From: Sinorhizobium numidicum
GTDB taxonomy: Bacteria > Pseudomonadota > Alphaproteobacteria > Rhizobiales > Rhizobiaceae
Length of the DNA stretch: 64,000 bases
Direction: 5' to 3'
Assembly: GCF_029892045.1 (NCBI RefSeq)
Contig: NZ_CP120369.1
Location: 434,001-498,000 of the forward strand
Shown here: positions 19,867 to 29,283 of the stretch, in pieces
How positions within the stretch are numbered: position 1 is the first letter of the stretch
Layout of the letters: each line of letters opens with the position of its first letter
Notes under the pieces: generated by a model
The model's database searches: none
What the model was told of the DNA's origin: nothing
What the model saw: the letters and a program-made list of their open reading frames with translations, nothing else
Translations under genes and position numbers: made by a program

Positions 19867-21260
19867 CGCTTTTGATCCCCCGAAAATGTGTTTGCCCGCG
19901 GCAGCAGATATCCCGCCACGGACCGGTCCGGATTAAGGTACTTCCTGGCAACCGCCTGCACCTCTCGCGCCGTTACTGCGCGGACCCTCAACGGCCATAC
20001 CTGCAAGTCGTACGCAGTACTGCCGGTCGCAAGCGCCTCGCCGTAGAGCTGGGCGATTTCCTGTTGGCTGTCGCGTGCGAAGATGACCGAGCGCACCAAG
20101 CGGTTCTTGGCGTTCTCGAGCTCGACGTCGGTAACGCCGGCGTCGATGATTTTCCGAACTTCAGTGTCGATGGCGTCTTCCACCGCTTGAATCTTAGCGT
20201 CGCCCAGCGGCGAGCCAAAAATTGTGAAGCTCGTCGGATCGAGCGATCTTCCCCAGAAATAGGCACCGCCCGAGGAGGCTATCCCCTGTCTCACCACCAA
20301 TTCCTGATAGATCCGGCTGCGCTTTCCTCCGCCGAGAATTTCCGACAGAAGATCGAGGGCTTCCGCTTCGCCCGGCTCGGCCGTTGCGTACGACGTGGTC
20401 ACCCAAGATTTCTCGAAGCTCGCCACGGTCACACGCGGGTCGGTGAGCACGACGGTTCGTTTGGTGTTCTGCTCCGGCTCTTGCGGCCTCACCCGCGGCG
20501 GCAGTTCGCGGCCACGCGGTACGGCCCCGTAGGTCTTCTCTGCCAGCCTGCACACGGTCCCGGTGTCCACATCGCCAGCCACCACGAGTATGGCGTTGTT
20601 CGGGGCGTAGTAGCGGTCGTAGAACGCTACGGCGTCCCCGCGACTGAGCCGTTCCATCTCGTGCATCCAGCCGATGACCGGGATGCGGTAAGGATGGTTT
20701 TGATAGAGGGTCGCCCGCATTTCCTCCGTGAGGAGCGCCTCGGGAATGGCTTCGACACGGCCGCGCCGCTCCTCCAGAATGACATCGCGCTCCGGCACGA
20801 TTACCGCGTCGGTGAGTACAAGCTGGCGCATCCGGTCAGCTTCTAATTCCATCATCGTCCCGAGGGACTCCGGCGTGACCGTCTGGTAATAGGCGGTGTA
20901 GTCGGACGATGTGAATGCGTTCTGCTCGCCGCCAATCTCACTGACCTTTGCGCTAAACTCGCCGGCCGGGTGCTTCTTCGTGCCCTTGAACATCAGATGC
21001 TCTAAGAAATGAGCGATCCCGGATTTGCCGGGTAGCTCATCGGCATTCCCGACCTTGTACCAGACCATTTGCGTGACGATTGGCGCCCGATGATCGGGTA
21101 TGACGACCACGTGCATGCCGTTGCTCAGCATGAAATTTCCGATCTCGGACTTGCCGCGCGGTGCCTCGACGGCCGCCGCTTCCCAGGTCATGAGAGGCTG
21201 CAGCGCGATCATGCTCAGGACAAATGCCCGAATTCGCGAAACCATCCTAGCATGGGTCAC
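19863..21260 (-). CDS. M16-family zinc protease (catalytic subunit)
   Basis: This 465-residue protease keeps the inverted zinc motif HFLEH (His84, Glu87, His88) and the downstream acidic ligand region. Typical M16 sequence follows: [18 protein letters not shown] and [16 protein letters not shown]. An N-terminal hydrophobic stretch suggests export to the periplasm. The GTG start at 21260 overlaps the TGA of the small upstream ORF (GTGA), indicating translational coupling; an ATG five codons on is an alternative. M16 enzymes digest or process peptides in a closed chamber, so the upstream small protein is a conceivable substrate, though this is inference. Confidence 0.9.
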   Translation of the reverse strand: MTHARMVSRIRAFVLSMIALQPLMTWEAAAVEAPRGKSEIGNFMLSNGMHVVVIPDHRAPIVTQMVWYKVGNADELPGKSGIAHFLEHLMFKGTKKHPAGEFSAKVSEIGGEQNAFTSSDYTAYYQTVTPESLGTMMELEADRMRQLVLTDAVIVPERDVILEERRGRVEAIPEALLTEEMRATLYQNHPYRIPVIGWMHEMERLSRGDAVAFYDRYYAPNNAILVVAGDVDTGTVCRLAEKTYGAVPRGRELPPRVRPQEPEQNTKRTVVLTDPRVTVASFEKSWVTTSYATAEPGEAEALDLLSEILGGGKRSRIYQELVVRQGIASSGGAYFWGRSLDPTSFTIFGSPLGDAKIQAVEDAIDTEVRKIIDAGVTDVELENAKNRLVRSVIFARDSQQEIAQLYGEALATGSTAYDLQVWPLRVRAVTAREVQAVARKYLNPDRSVAGYLLPRANTFSGDQKR

Positions 21261-21496
21261 CGGGCGCCCTCCCCCAGTGGCCGCGGCCGTGCGCGCTCTG
21301 CGGGCACCCAGGAAATCGTCGGTTTGAAGCGAATGTAGAGTTGGCGTTCGCGCGAGGACAACCGACGCAAAAGTGCCTGCTCAGCCTCGGCCGGATTATT
21401 CCTTGGCGAGTACGGCCTCTTCATTCTTCTGCATCTGGAACATTCTGCTGTAGAATAACCGGACGCAGACCCCGTTAGAAAGAACTTTGCTGACAT
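21257..21496 (-). CDS. Small ORF of unknown function leading the M16 protease operon
   Basis: This 79-residue basic ORF has no family I recognise. Support for its being real comes from context: GGAG lies 7 bases before the ATG, its predicted transcript start is only 34 bases upstream of that ATG, and its stop overlaps the next gene's GTG. It includes two cysteines in AECSRCRRM and a basic, proline-rich end. No signal peptide is evident. It might be a peptide substrate or a leader for the M16 proteases, or just a translated leader. Another short frame (about 21385-21425, EEAVLAKE) overlaps it, so a frame error cannot be excluded. Confidence 0.45.
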   Translation of the reverse strand: MSAKFFLTGSASGYSTAECSRCRRMKRPYSPRNNPAEAEQALLRRLSSRERQLYIRFKPTISWVPAERARPRPLGEGAR

Positions 21497-21540
21497 TCGA
21501 CATCTCCGCGAATTATGGTCCCTGTGGCAAATGACTCAAC

Positions 21541-21555
21541 GCAACATGCGTGCCA
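21541..21555 (-). promoter_or_regulatory. Sigma54 (-24/-12) promoter of the M16 protease operon
   Basis: Minus strand TGGCACGCATGTTGC is a perfect TGGCACG-N4-TTGC. Predicted start near 21530. Confidence 0.85.
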
Positions 21556-21599
21556 GAGGAAAACTCTTTTAAATACAACGTGATCGATGGAACCGGCTG

Positions 21600-21632
21600 T
21601 GTCGCATGTCCAACATTGTCGTTCATGGGACA
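21600..21632 (-). promoter_or_regulatory. Two tandem NifA-type upstream activator sites
   Basis: TGTCGCATGTCCAACA (21600-21615) and TGTCGTTCATGGGACA (21617-21632) both fit TGT-N10-ACA. They are centred about 77 and 94 bases before the predicted start of the sigma54 promoter at 21541. Confidence 0.8.
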
Positions 21633-21955
21633 ATGCTAAGCGACATAGACCCGTCACACGCCGGGTTGCCAAAGCTGGGCAGTCGACCATTCACGAGATG
21701 ATGCGACTACGGGCCCTAGTTTGGTCGCGTAAACACTCACATTCATCGGGTCCGCCGTGGGTGTATTTGTGAATGCGTGCGGGCACCCCCACGTAGAGCC
21801 TGTGAGGTCAAGAAGTAACCCGACGATGAGCAGACATAAAAGCCCAGCGTGATCAAGGCCTGCTTTCCGCCGGCAAAAGCACTCTTAAGGCGCCTTGAAA
21901 CAGGTCGGCATCACGGAACGTCCGAAGGACCTCGTTGCGCTCGAAGAGGATTACG
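21633..21955. other. Stretch between the M16 promoter and the IS66 element
   Basis: No supported gene. The minus frame near 21853-21950 (VILFERNEVLRTFRDADLF) looks protein-like and runs into the IS66 left end, so it may be the tail of a gene interrupted by the element. Confidence 0.3.
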
Positions 21956-22039
21956 GTAACCGGTGTTCTGCCCCCACATTGTGCTGCCTGCTTTGATCTG
22001 TGATCGGCTTTCCATGGAAGAGCGGCAAGGAGTTTCTCC

Positions 22040-22426
22040 ATGGAGACTACGTTGGAGGTTCTCACGACACGGCGTGGCAGACGTGAGGTTCATCGCCAAT
22101 GGCCGGACGAGGTGAAGGCGCGGATCGTCTCGGAAAGCCTGCGGCCGGGCGTAACGGTGAACGAGGTGGCGGATCGCTATGGGCTGAAGGCGAACCACCT
22201 GTCGTCCTGGCGAACGATGGCGCGGCAGGGAAGGCTTGTTTTGCCTGAGCCCGAGGACGCAATCGAATTCGCGGCAATGTTTGTTGAGACGCCTGCGCCG
22301 GAGCCGCTGGCCAAGCCAATCTCCCGCCCCGAGATTGTCTTCGGTTCTGTTACGATCCGGCTGGAGGAAGGCGCGTCTGCCGCCCGGATCGTTGCAATCG
22401 CGCGTGCGTTTGCGGCCTCGGCATGA
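22040..22426 (+). CDS. tnpA: IS66 TnpA (orf1), helix-turn-helix accessory protein
   Basis: This 128-residue protein has the IS66 orf1 helix-turn-helix: WPDEVKARIVSESLRPGVTV then EVADRYGLKANHLSSWR. The C-terminal end (GSVTIRLEEGASAARIVAIA) is also typical. Its stop overlaps the start of tnpB by 4 bases. It is intact and distinct from the truncated TnpA at 9433. Confidence 0.9.
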   Translation: METTLEVLTTRRGRREVHRQWPDEVKARIVSESLRPGVTVNEVADRYGLKANHLSSWRTMARQGRLVLPEPEDAIEFAAMFVETPAPEPLAKPISRPEIVFGSVTIRLEEGASAARIVAIARAFAASA

Positions 22427-22776
22427 TCTTCCCATCAAACCGCGTGCGGATCATGGTGGCTACCAAGCCAGTGGACTTCCGAAAGGGCCATGACGGACTG
22501 GCAGCGCTGGTGAAGAACGAGCTGCGGAAGGACCCGTTCACGGGAGCAGTCTTCGTCTTCAGGTCGCGCAAGGCGGATCGTTTGAAGCTGATCTACTGGG
22601 ATGGCAGCGGCATCGTGATGGCTTACAAGCGATTGGAAGAACACACGTTCACCTGGCCAGGGATCAAAGATGGCCTGATGACGCTGAGCCATGCCCAGTT
22701 CGAAGCATTGTTCGCGGGTCTCGACTGGCGGCGGGTTCGTGCCGTCGAAGCGAGAGCGCCGGAAGCCATAGAATAG
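22423..22776 (+). CDS. tnpB: IS66 TnpB (orf2)
   Basis: This 117-residue protein has the IS66 Orf2 signature: VRIMVATKPVDFRKGHDGLA, then FVFRSRKADRLKLIYWDGSG. It is needed with TnpA and TnpC for IS66 transposition, by a mechanism that is not well defined. It overlaps tnpA by 4 bases. Confidence 0.93.
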   Translation: MIFPSNRVRIMVATKPVDFRKGHDGLAALVKNELRKDPFTGAVFVFRSRKADRLKLIYWDGSGIVMAYKRLEEHTFTWPGIKDGLMTLSHAQFEALFAGLDWRRVRAVEARAPEAIE

Positions 22777-22845
22777 CTGCGGCACGATGACTCAGCACGG
22801 CAAATTCCAGGGGCAAATCGGGTCGGGATTCGGTAGGTTCTGGTC

Positions 22846-24401
22846 ATGCTGGACGCCACCGACCTTCCCGATGATGTTACTGCCCTGAAGGCGATGCTGA
22901 TCGCGGCTCAGGCACGCGAGGTTCGCAAGGACGATCACATAGCGCGGCAGGAGGTAGGATCGAACGGCTGGAGAAACTGGTCGCGACCTTCAAGCAGGCT
23001 GCCTTCGGGCGCAAATCCGAAAAGACCGACCCAGACCAGTTCGATCTGGCGTTGGAGGACCTGGAATCAGCCATCGCGGTCGTCCATGCCGAAGAAGAGG
23101 CCGACGCTCTTCCTGGCAAACAAGTGTTCAGGCCACGCGCGATCAATCGCGGGGCGCTTCCCAAGCATCTCCCCCGTGTCGAAGAGCTCATCGAGCCGGA
23201 AAGCCTGATCTGCGCCTGCGGCGGTTGCCTACATTGTATTGGCGAGGATGTGTCCGAGCGGCTAGATGTGGTCCCGACCCAGTTCCGCATCATCGTCACC
23301 CGTCGCCCCAAATATGCGTGCCGTGTCTGCACCGACGGCGTCTTGCAGGCTCCGGCTCCAGCACGCCTGATCCAGGCGGGGCTGCCGACAGAGGCCATGG
23401 TCGCCCATGTGCTGGTTTCCAAATATGCCGATCATCTTCCGCTCTATCGGCAGGTCCAAATCATGAACCGCCAGGGGATTGATCTCGACCGCTCCACGCT
23501 TGCCGACTGGGTTGGCCGGGCAGCTTACGAATTGCGTCCCGTCTTCAATGCGTTGATTGCCGATCTGAAGCGCTCGACCAAGCTCTTCATGGACGAGACC
23601 CGTGCGCCGGTGCTCGATCCCGGCTCCCGCAAGACCAAGACCGGGTACTTCTGGGCCTTGGCGCGGGACGATCGTCCATGGAATGGAGGTGCACCGCCAG
23701 GCGTCGCCTTCACCTACGCTCCCGGTCGCGGGGGCCTGCATGCTGAGCGAATATTGCGGGGGTTCTCGGGGCTTCTGCAGGTGGACGGTTATGCCGGATA
23801 CAACAGGCTGATCTCACCGGACCACACTGGTCCGAACATTCGGCTCGCCTATTGCTGGGCACACGCTCGTCGCAAGCTGGTGGAGATCACTCGCAATGCA
23901 GCCGCACCGATTGCTGAGGAAGTCATCAAACGCATTAACGAGCTGTATCGGATCGAGGCCGAGTTGCGTGGCCTTGATCCGAAGGTTCGCCTCGCCGGAC
24001 GGCAGGAACGGTCAGCGCCACTGATCGCCGACATGCACACCTGGCTCGTCCATCACCGCGCCCGTGTCGCGGCGAAGTCCCCACTCGGCGAGGCTTTGGC
24101 CTACATCGACAAATACTGGGATGGCCTGAAGCTCTTCCTAACCGACGGGCGCATCGAGATCGACAACAACAGCGTCGAACGAACCATCCGGCCGATAGCA
24201 CTGAACCGGAAGAACGCACTCTTTGCGGGCCACGATGCTGGAGCCGAGAACTGGGCGACCATCGCCTCGCTCGTCGATACCTGCAAACTCAATGCCGTCG
24301 ACCCTCTGGCCTATCTGGCCAGCACCCTCACCGCCATCGTCAACGGACACAAGCAAAGCCGGATCGAAAGACTCCTGCCATGGAACTATCCGGTGAAGTA
24401 A
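22846..24401 (+). pseudogene. tnpC: IS66 TnpC transposase with a frameshift
   Basis: The N-terminal part reads in one frame through about 22956 (DDVTALKAMLIAAQAREVRK), and from about 22963 the normal sequence continues in another frame (RIERLEKLVATFKQAAFGRK) to the stop at 24401. The zinc-finger-like CACGG region, the DDE transposase core (LFMDETRAPVLDPG, LQVDGYAGYN, IDNNSVERTIRP) and the C-terminal tail are present. A one-base change near 22955-22962 separates the frames. There is no obvious slippery run, so mutation is more likely than programmed frameshifting. Confidence 0.85.
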
Positions 24402-24451
24402 TGCGTGCCCCATCACCGCAGTCGACCGAGAGCGGCCTGGTGTTTGAAACC

Positions 24452-24775
24452 TTACAGTGGGGATGGGGCATCCAATACTAAATTTGCATAGCGTTGCCAC
24501 GGTTCTGGGAATTCTGCAAACTTTCGACGCCACCAATCGACACGTCTATCTCTGGCCCTCGCGAATGGTCTGCCGGGGACGAGTAGAAATACAACTAGAA
24601 ATCCAATAATGGCGGGTCCAGCGGGGTTCATGCCACGCGCCACGCCAAACCCAGTGCCTGCTGATAGGGCGAGCAACGCGAACATGGTCTTTGCTATTAC
24701 CGGACGGAGGAATATCCAAAGCATTGCTTCAAAATAGAGTGCAACACAGCACAAGGTGATTAAGGTGATACGCAT
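24452..24775 (-). CDS. Small membrane protein of unknown function, probably cut short by IS66
   Basis: This 107-residue ORF begins with an ATG preceded by GGAG at six bases. It has three hydrophobic segments (residues 3-25, 29-46 and 52-68) and a charged tail rich in Arg and Trp (DRRVDWWRRKFAEF). I do not recognise the family. The last residues and the stop codon come from the right end of the IS66 element, so the native C-terminus is likely lost. Confidence 0.45.
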   Translation of the reverse strand: MRITLITLCCVALYFEAMLWIFLRPVIAKTMFALLALSAGTGFGVARGMNPAGPAIIGFLVVFLLVPGRPFARARDRRVDWWRRKFAEFPEPWQRYANLVLDAPSPL

Positions 24776-25314
24776 CCAATCTCCGACAACTGTTCCATCG
24801 GGAACTTGCCAGCACCATTATGTGTTCAGTTGCATTTAACGCCGCGTTACTGCCACGCATGTCGCTTGAGGGGTTCCAGATTGCGCCACCGCGAACCCGG
24901 TCGAGGTCGGATTCGCACCGGACTCAACGCCTGCCTGTCTAAGCACGAAATCGCGGGCCGCGCTGCAGTTGCTACCTGCCTTTCTGCCTTGAGCGTCGAC
25001 ATCGGCCCCCTCCCTTGTCTACTTCATGCAACAGTATCCTTCGAAGAAGCAGTGGGATGGTTATTGTTGGCCAACAAGGTGCGAGCAGCACACCGCTTAC
25101 TGCTGGGGCGCAGGTTCGGTCTCCACACTACAAAGCGCGACGATCCTGAGGAGTATGTCGGGAGTCACCAGCGGACTTCCCGGAAAGTCACAGATGTATC
25201 CAAACGTCCATTCGGACTGTTCTGCTTGGAAAGGCTTTGTCGTCGAAGCACTTGGTCTGCTCGCAATGTATATACGACACCCTCTGCGACTCTACTACTC
25301 TACTTGCTGCCATG
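24776..25314. other. Stretch without a supported gene
   Basis: About 540 bases upstream of the AtuA-like gene. Overlapping open frames, including a cysteine-rich one near 25026-25322, lack ribosome sites and family resemblance. Confidence 0.35.
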
Positions 25315-25330
25315 TGGCATAAATGTTGCG
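25315..25330 (+). promoter_or_regulatory. Sigma54-like promoter before the AtuA-like pseudogene
   Basis: TGGCATAAATGTTGCG keeps TGGCA, TTGC and the 10-base GG-to-GC spacing. Predicted start near 25341, 25 bases before the AtuA ATG. I found no perfect TGT-N10-ACA site upstream, so NifA control is uncertain. Confidence 0.55.
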
Positions 25331-25365
25331 TTGGCCACGAGATACAACCGGAGTTTTCCGCCCTA

Positions 25366-26786
25366 ATGGACGAGATCAGGATTCTATCTCCGACAGCGAT
25401 CCTGTGGTATGGCTTTCCGGAGGCGTCGTTCGAAGAAGGCCTCCGTCGAGACCCGCACGTCATCGCTGTGGATGCCGGTTCAAGCGATCCGGGTCCCTAC
25501 TACCTTGGAGCCCGGGTTCCATTCAATGACCGCAGCGCTGTGAAGCGCGACTTGCAGATTATTCTGGGGCCAGGAATCGCCCGCGGGATTCTCGTCATCA
25601 TTGGTACAGCTGGCGGGGCGGGAGCAACGCTCATCTAAATTGGGCCGCCGACATTGTTCGAGAAATTGCGTCGGAAAACAAGCTCAGTTTTCGGTTCGCG
25701 ACGATCAGTGCCGAACTCGACAAACGAGTCGTTGAGGTCGCCCTGAAGGAAGCTAGGATCTCCTCATGTGCCGGCTCTCCCAAGCTCACGAAACGTGACG
25801 TAAAGCAGAGCGAGCATATCGTCGCGCAGCTTGGGATCGAGCCAATCGTCCGTGCGCTGAAGCACGATTCCAATGTCGTTCTTGCGGGCCGCGCGTACCA
25901 TCCTTCCGTCTTTGCTGCTTTCCCTGTGATGCACGGATTTGATCTCGGGCTTTCGTTGCATTTGGGGAAGATTCTGGAATGTGCAGCAATCGCCTGCACG
26001 CCTGGCAGCGCCAGTGATTGTATGCTTGGCACCCTTCGCCGAGACAGTTTCGAGTTGGAGCCGCTCAACCCGCTACGAAAATGCACGATCGCTTCCGTCG
26101 CGGCGCATTCACTTTACGAAAAGAGCGATCCATACCAATTGGCGGGCCCTGGAGGCATCCTTGATCTAACGGACACCCGCTTCGAACAACTCGACGAGCG
26201 CCGCGTTCGGGTAAGTGGAAGTAAGCATATCGAGACGCCTTATGCAGTCAAGCTCGAGGGTGCGAGGCGCGCGGGACACCGCTACGTATCTATCGCAGGC
26301 GTGCGTGATCCGGTTTTCATCGCCCAGGAGGCTGTAAGGGATCGCATTGCCGACAATTTCGTACAGATAAGTCCTGAGGATTACACACTGATATTTCGCG
26401 TGTATGGGCGCGATGGCGTCCTGGGCCCAGTGGAGCCGATCCGCGATGCGACGCCGCACGAGGTGGGAATCGTCGTCGAGGCTGTGGCTGACACGGCAAA
26501 GCTCCCTAAATCGATTTGCGGTTTCGCCCGCTCCACGATGCTTCATCTCGGATATCCTGGTAAAATATCGACAGCCGGTAACCTGGCTTTCCCTTATTCA
26601 CCCTCAGACTTCGATGCGGGAGAGGTATTCGAGTTTAACATTTACCACTTGATGCAGGTCGACGACCCCCCGATCTTCTTTCCGATGATCATCGAGAACA
26701 TCGGCCACCCCAAGGAGCAGCAAAGTGAGCGTCAGCCTCGTCGACATCGCAAACGTCGTGAGAAGCAAAAACTCCCGCCCCTTTGA
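25366..26786 (+). pseudogene. AtuA-like (DUF1446) protein with a one-base frameshift
   Basis: The gene reads MDEIRILSPTAILWYGFPEA in its first frame up to ILVIIGTAGGAGATL, where a stop follows. From 25632 the expected continuation (HLNWAADIVREIASENKLSF) is open in another frame to 26786. Loss of a single C near 25630 explains the break. The protein belongs to the acyclic-terpene-utilisation AtuA/DUF1446 family, whose members act in acyl-CoA catabolism in some bacteria; the substrate here is unknown. The end overlaps a DUF4387-like start, the usual neighbour of this family. A sigma54-like promoter precedes it. Confidence 0.8.
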
Positions 26787-26793
26787 AATGAAA
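26725..26793 (+). pseudogene. N-terminal stub of a DUF4387-like protein
   Basis: A GTG at 26725 with GGAG upstream begins VSLVDIANVVRSKNSRPFEM, which matches the start of the small DUF4387 proteins that normally follow AtuA-like genes. After about 20 residues it turns into IS66 transposase sequence, so the gene was cut by an insertion. Confidence 0.6.
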
Positions 26794-26826
26794 AGCGGCA
26801 TTTCGATGGAAGCGCTGCTCGCCAAC

Positions 26827-27285
26827 GACATTGCGACACTTGTTCCCGGATCGGGGTCAGCAAGGACAGCGTATTTATGGGCGTACGCGCGGGACGATCG
26901 ACCGTTCGGTGGCAGTGGCCTGCCGATGGTTGCCTATCGCTTTGAAGACAGTCGATCCGGTGATTGTGTTGCTCGGCATCTCGAAGGCTATCGCGGCATC
27001 CTGCATATCGACGGATACACTGCCTATAACCGTGTTGCCCGACCTGACCGCGGAAACACGACGGCGCTCTTTTGGCGGGGTGCTGGGCGCATAGTCGACG
27101 TCGGTTTTACGAGCTGCACGCAAACGACAGCTCAAAGGAGGTTGCAACGGCGACAATCGAAAAGATGGGCGCACTTTGGGAAAAGGTGCGCGGACAAAGC
27201 CCCGTTGCCGCCCGAGGAGTCCGCTGCCGTCATTGCCGATCTCTACAAACTCTGGCAGGACACGTCGTGCTCGTGGCGCGACAGC
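26827..27285 (+). pseudogene. Remnant of an IS66-type TnpC transposase
   Basis: Fragments in at least two frames match the centre of IS66 transposases: AYLWAYARDDRPFGGSGLP, DSRSGDCVARHLEGYRGILH, IDGYTAYNRVARPDRGNTT, then AGCWAHSRRRFYELHANDSS. The ends are missing and the frame shifts near 27080. It is a different lineage from the element at 21956-24455. Confidence 0.75.
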
Positions 27286-27629
27286 ACTCTGAATGGCTCA
27301 AGAACCAAATCGTCACTGCAGATTTGGCGCTATTCCCGCACTTCGGGCATAGCTTGAGCCCACTCATGCCGCACGTCTTGGCGTGGCTTCTCGCGTGCCC
27401 CGGACCGCTAAAGGCTACGGATTTGAACAGCGCCGATAGCAGAGGTCTGTCAGAATTGGCATGATGTTCTTGCGCATGCGTTCGTCCGCCAATGCGTGGG
27501 TGGACTGCTGCACCCGACGGAGCCTTCGCCCACGACCGCTGCTTCTTAGTTGGCGCGAGTACTTGCGTCGGAACCCGCTGCCTTGGCGCGCGCGGCAAAC
27601 AACACCTTCACTTGTAAAGCTTCGGATCT
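27286..27629. other. Stretch between IS66 remnant and the CapA-like gene
   Basis: Probably residual IS-derived and intergenic DNA; nothing here has recognisable coding similarity. Confidence 0.3.
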
Positions 27630-27923
27630 ATGGAGAAAGAAATGGCCAATAACTCACATGCGGGCGGTCGTGATATGGTCCCGCCAAGCGGTAGCTTTGA
27701 TACAGTCGGCTCGATCGCTACAAACGTTGCCGAAGGCTTTACCATGGTGGCCGTCGGCGATCTTATCGTTACGCGAGCACTGACCAAAGGGCAGGATCCT
27801 GATTTCGGCGCAGTATTGAAGATCCTCCGTGAAGCTGATGTTACGTTCGGAAATATGGAAACTTCTCTATTCGGCGTCTTGAGGTCAAGCGCTATCGAGC
27901 CTTCCACTTTCACCGTTGGTTGA
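27630..27923 (+). pseudogene. 5' part of a CapA-family gene split by IS110
   Basis: The open frame reads the N-terminal metallophosphatase-like segment of CapA-family (poly-gamma-glutamate synthesis type) proteins: MVAVGDLIVTRALTKGQDPD, then ILREADVTFGNMETSLF. After about 27880 the sequence is no longer CapA-like and stops. The rest of the gene resumes at about 29283 beyond an IS110-type element. Confidence 0.7.
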
Positions 27924-29283
27924 CGTCGTTCACGGAGCCTTGCTTCTCTTCGGGATCGGGCATTTGCCCCTCCCATTATGGGGTCAGTAGAATGAAGTTG
28001 AACAATCTAAAACGCGTCCTGGTCGGTGAAGCCGATCGGTACGAGTTCGATAGCGGACTCACTTCATCCATCGTCCCGTGAAGGACCTCTTTCCACCGGC
28101 GGTGGAATCTAGTCGTCTAAAATGGTCAGGCCTTCGCCGGTCCGGAGTCCTTTGACCACTGGAAGTCTGTACCATTACTCCACATGCGGTGCATGATCAC
28201 AGCCAGTCGGCGTGCCAAGGCCACAATTGCCTTTTGATGGCCGCGACGTTTGGCAATATTCATCGCCCACGCCTTAAGCCAGGACCATTTTCTGACCACC
28301 GTCAGCATGACTTGAGCCGCTTCATAGAGCAGCGTTCGCATCATTATGTCACCACACAGGGAAATTCGGCCGACGCGATTGCTCTCACCAGATTGGTTCA
28401 TCACTGGGGTCAGCCCTAACGCAGGGCCAACGGCTTTGGAATTTTTAAAGCGTCCAGGTATGTCGATCGTGCTGACAAAGCCCAAAGCGACAACGGGCCC
28501 AACGCCCGGAATGGTCATCAAGCGTCGGCAGGTCACATCATTGCGAACGATGGATAACACCTTGCGGTGCAGAACTTCGAAGCTCTCGCGAAGCTGCTGT
28601 CTGGCTGAGAGTAACGGTTCGATGATTTCTGCCAAATCGACCATACCCTCAAGAAGTTCTCTTATCCGCGCCACAAAGCCAATGCGTCCGATCAAGCCAA
28701 CCTTGAGACCGAAATTACGCAGCAGTCCTCGGATATCATTCTCGATGTCCCTGATCTTATTCAATATCAGCTTGCGCGCTGTGAGCAGAGCGCGTCGCTG
28801 CTGGCTCGATATCGTCTTGACGTGCACAGGCCGAAACAGGTTAACCCGCATCATTTGCGCAATGCCACGTGCATCGTTGCGATCCGTTGTGTTCACGGTC
28901 GCCTTCAGGAAGGCCTTGGTGTGGCGGGTCTCAATGCAAACAACCGGCAAACCGGCATTTGAAAGGCCTTCGAAAAGCCACTGCGATAATGGTCCAGCTT
29001 CAAGACCGATACGCACAAGATGCCAGGCAGGATCATTCAGAACTTCGATGAGGTCATCCGGATGGCTGGAGACCTTTAGCTCTCGGCAAATCCCGCCCGC
29101 TTCATCGACGATGCACAGTGAAGTCTCTTTCACAGAGACGTCCATTCCGACATAATGCTTCATGCTGCGCTTCCTTTCAGATGCTTGTGGCTGTTGCGAT
29201 ACAGACCACGTTTTATCATCCCTCGAAGCGCAGCACCCCGGCTACAATCCCAAGTCACCCTGAAGATGAGGCGCCAAGCCGAA
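27880..29283 (-). mobile_element. IS110-family insertion, approximate extent
   Basis: The element is bounded by the break and the resumption of the CapA-like reading frame. It holds one intact transposase on the minus strand plus about 200 bases of non-coding sequence on its left and 120 on its right. IS110 elements usually lack terminal inverted repeats, and I cannot fix the exact ends. Confidence 0.65.
28126..29163 (-). CDS. IS110-family transposase (DEDD recombinase)
   Basis: This 345-residue protein is complete. The N-terminal DEDD catalytic domain starts YVGMDVSVKETSL (Asp8) and includes GLEAGPLSQWLFEGL and NTTDRNDARGIAQM. The C-terminal transposase_20 domain has MTIPGVGPVVALGFV and the conserved serine region NQSGESNRVGRISLCGD. 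It inserted into the CapA-like gene in the opposite orientation. Confidence 0.93.
   Translation of the reverse strand: MKHYVGMDVSVKETSLCIVDEAGGICRELKVSSHPDDLIEVLNDPAWHLVRIGLEAGPLSQWLFEGLSNAGLPVVCIETRHTKAFLKATVNTTDRNDARGIAQMMRVNLFRPVHVKTISSQQRRALLTARKLILNKIRDIENDIRGLLRNFGLKVGLIGRIGFVARIRELLEGMVDLAEIIEPLLSARQQLRESFEVLHRKVLSIVRNDVTCRRLMTIPGVGPVVALGFVSTIDIPGRFKNSKAVGPALGLTPVMNQSGESNRVGRISLCGDIMMRTLLYEAAQVMLTVVRKWSWLKAWAMNIAKRRGHQKAIVALARRLAVIMHRMWSNGTDFQWSKDSGPAKA

Larger units (their letters stand above)
21956..24455 (+). mobile_element. IS66-family insertion sequence, about 2.5 kb
   Basis: The three-gene order tnpA-tnpB-tnpC is characteristic of IS66. Both outer ends can be read as starting GTAA (21956 rightward; TTAC ending at 24455), a common IS66 terminus, but the rest of the terminal repeats matches poorly and I could not find an 8-bp target duplication. 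Boundaries are therefore approximate. The transposase gene is frameshifted, so the copy is probably immobile alone. Confidence 0.75.

Noticed and set aside
21948..24463. 8-bp target-site duplication for the IS66 element
   Set aside because: The eight bases flanking the presumed ends do not match, so I could not confirm the element's borders.
25026..25322. Cysteine-rich 98-residue open frame
   Set aside because: No ribosome site, no recognisable family, and it overlaps the promoter of the AtuA-like gene; probably chance.
27421..27480. TGGCATGATGTTCTTGC as a sigma54 promoter for the CapA-like gene
   Set aside because: The GG-to-GC spacing is 12 bases instead of 10, and no upstream activator site is present.
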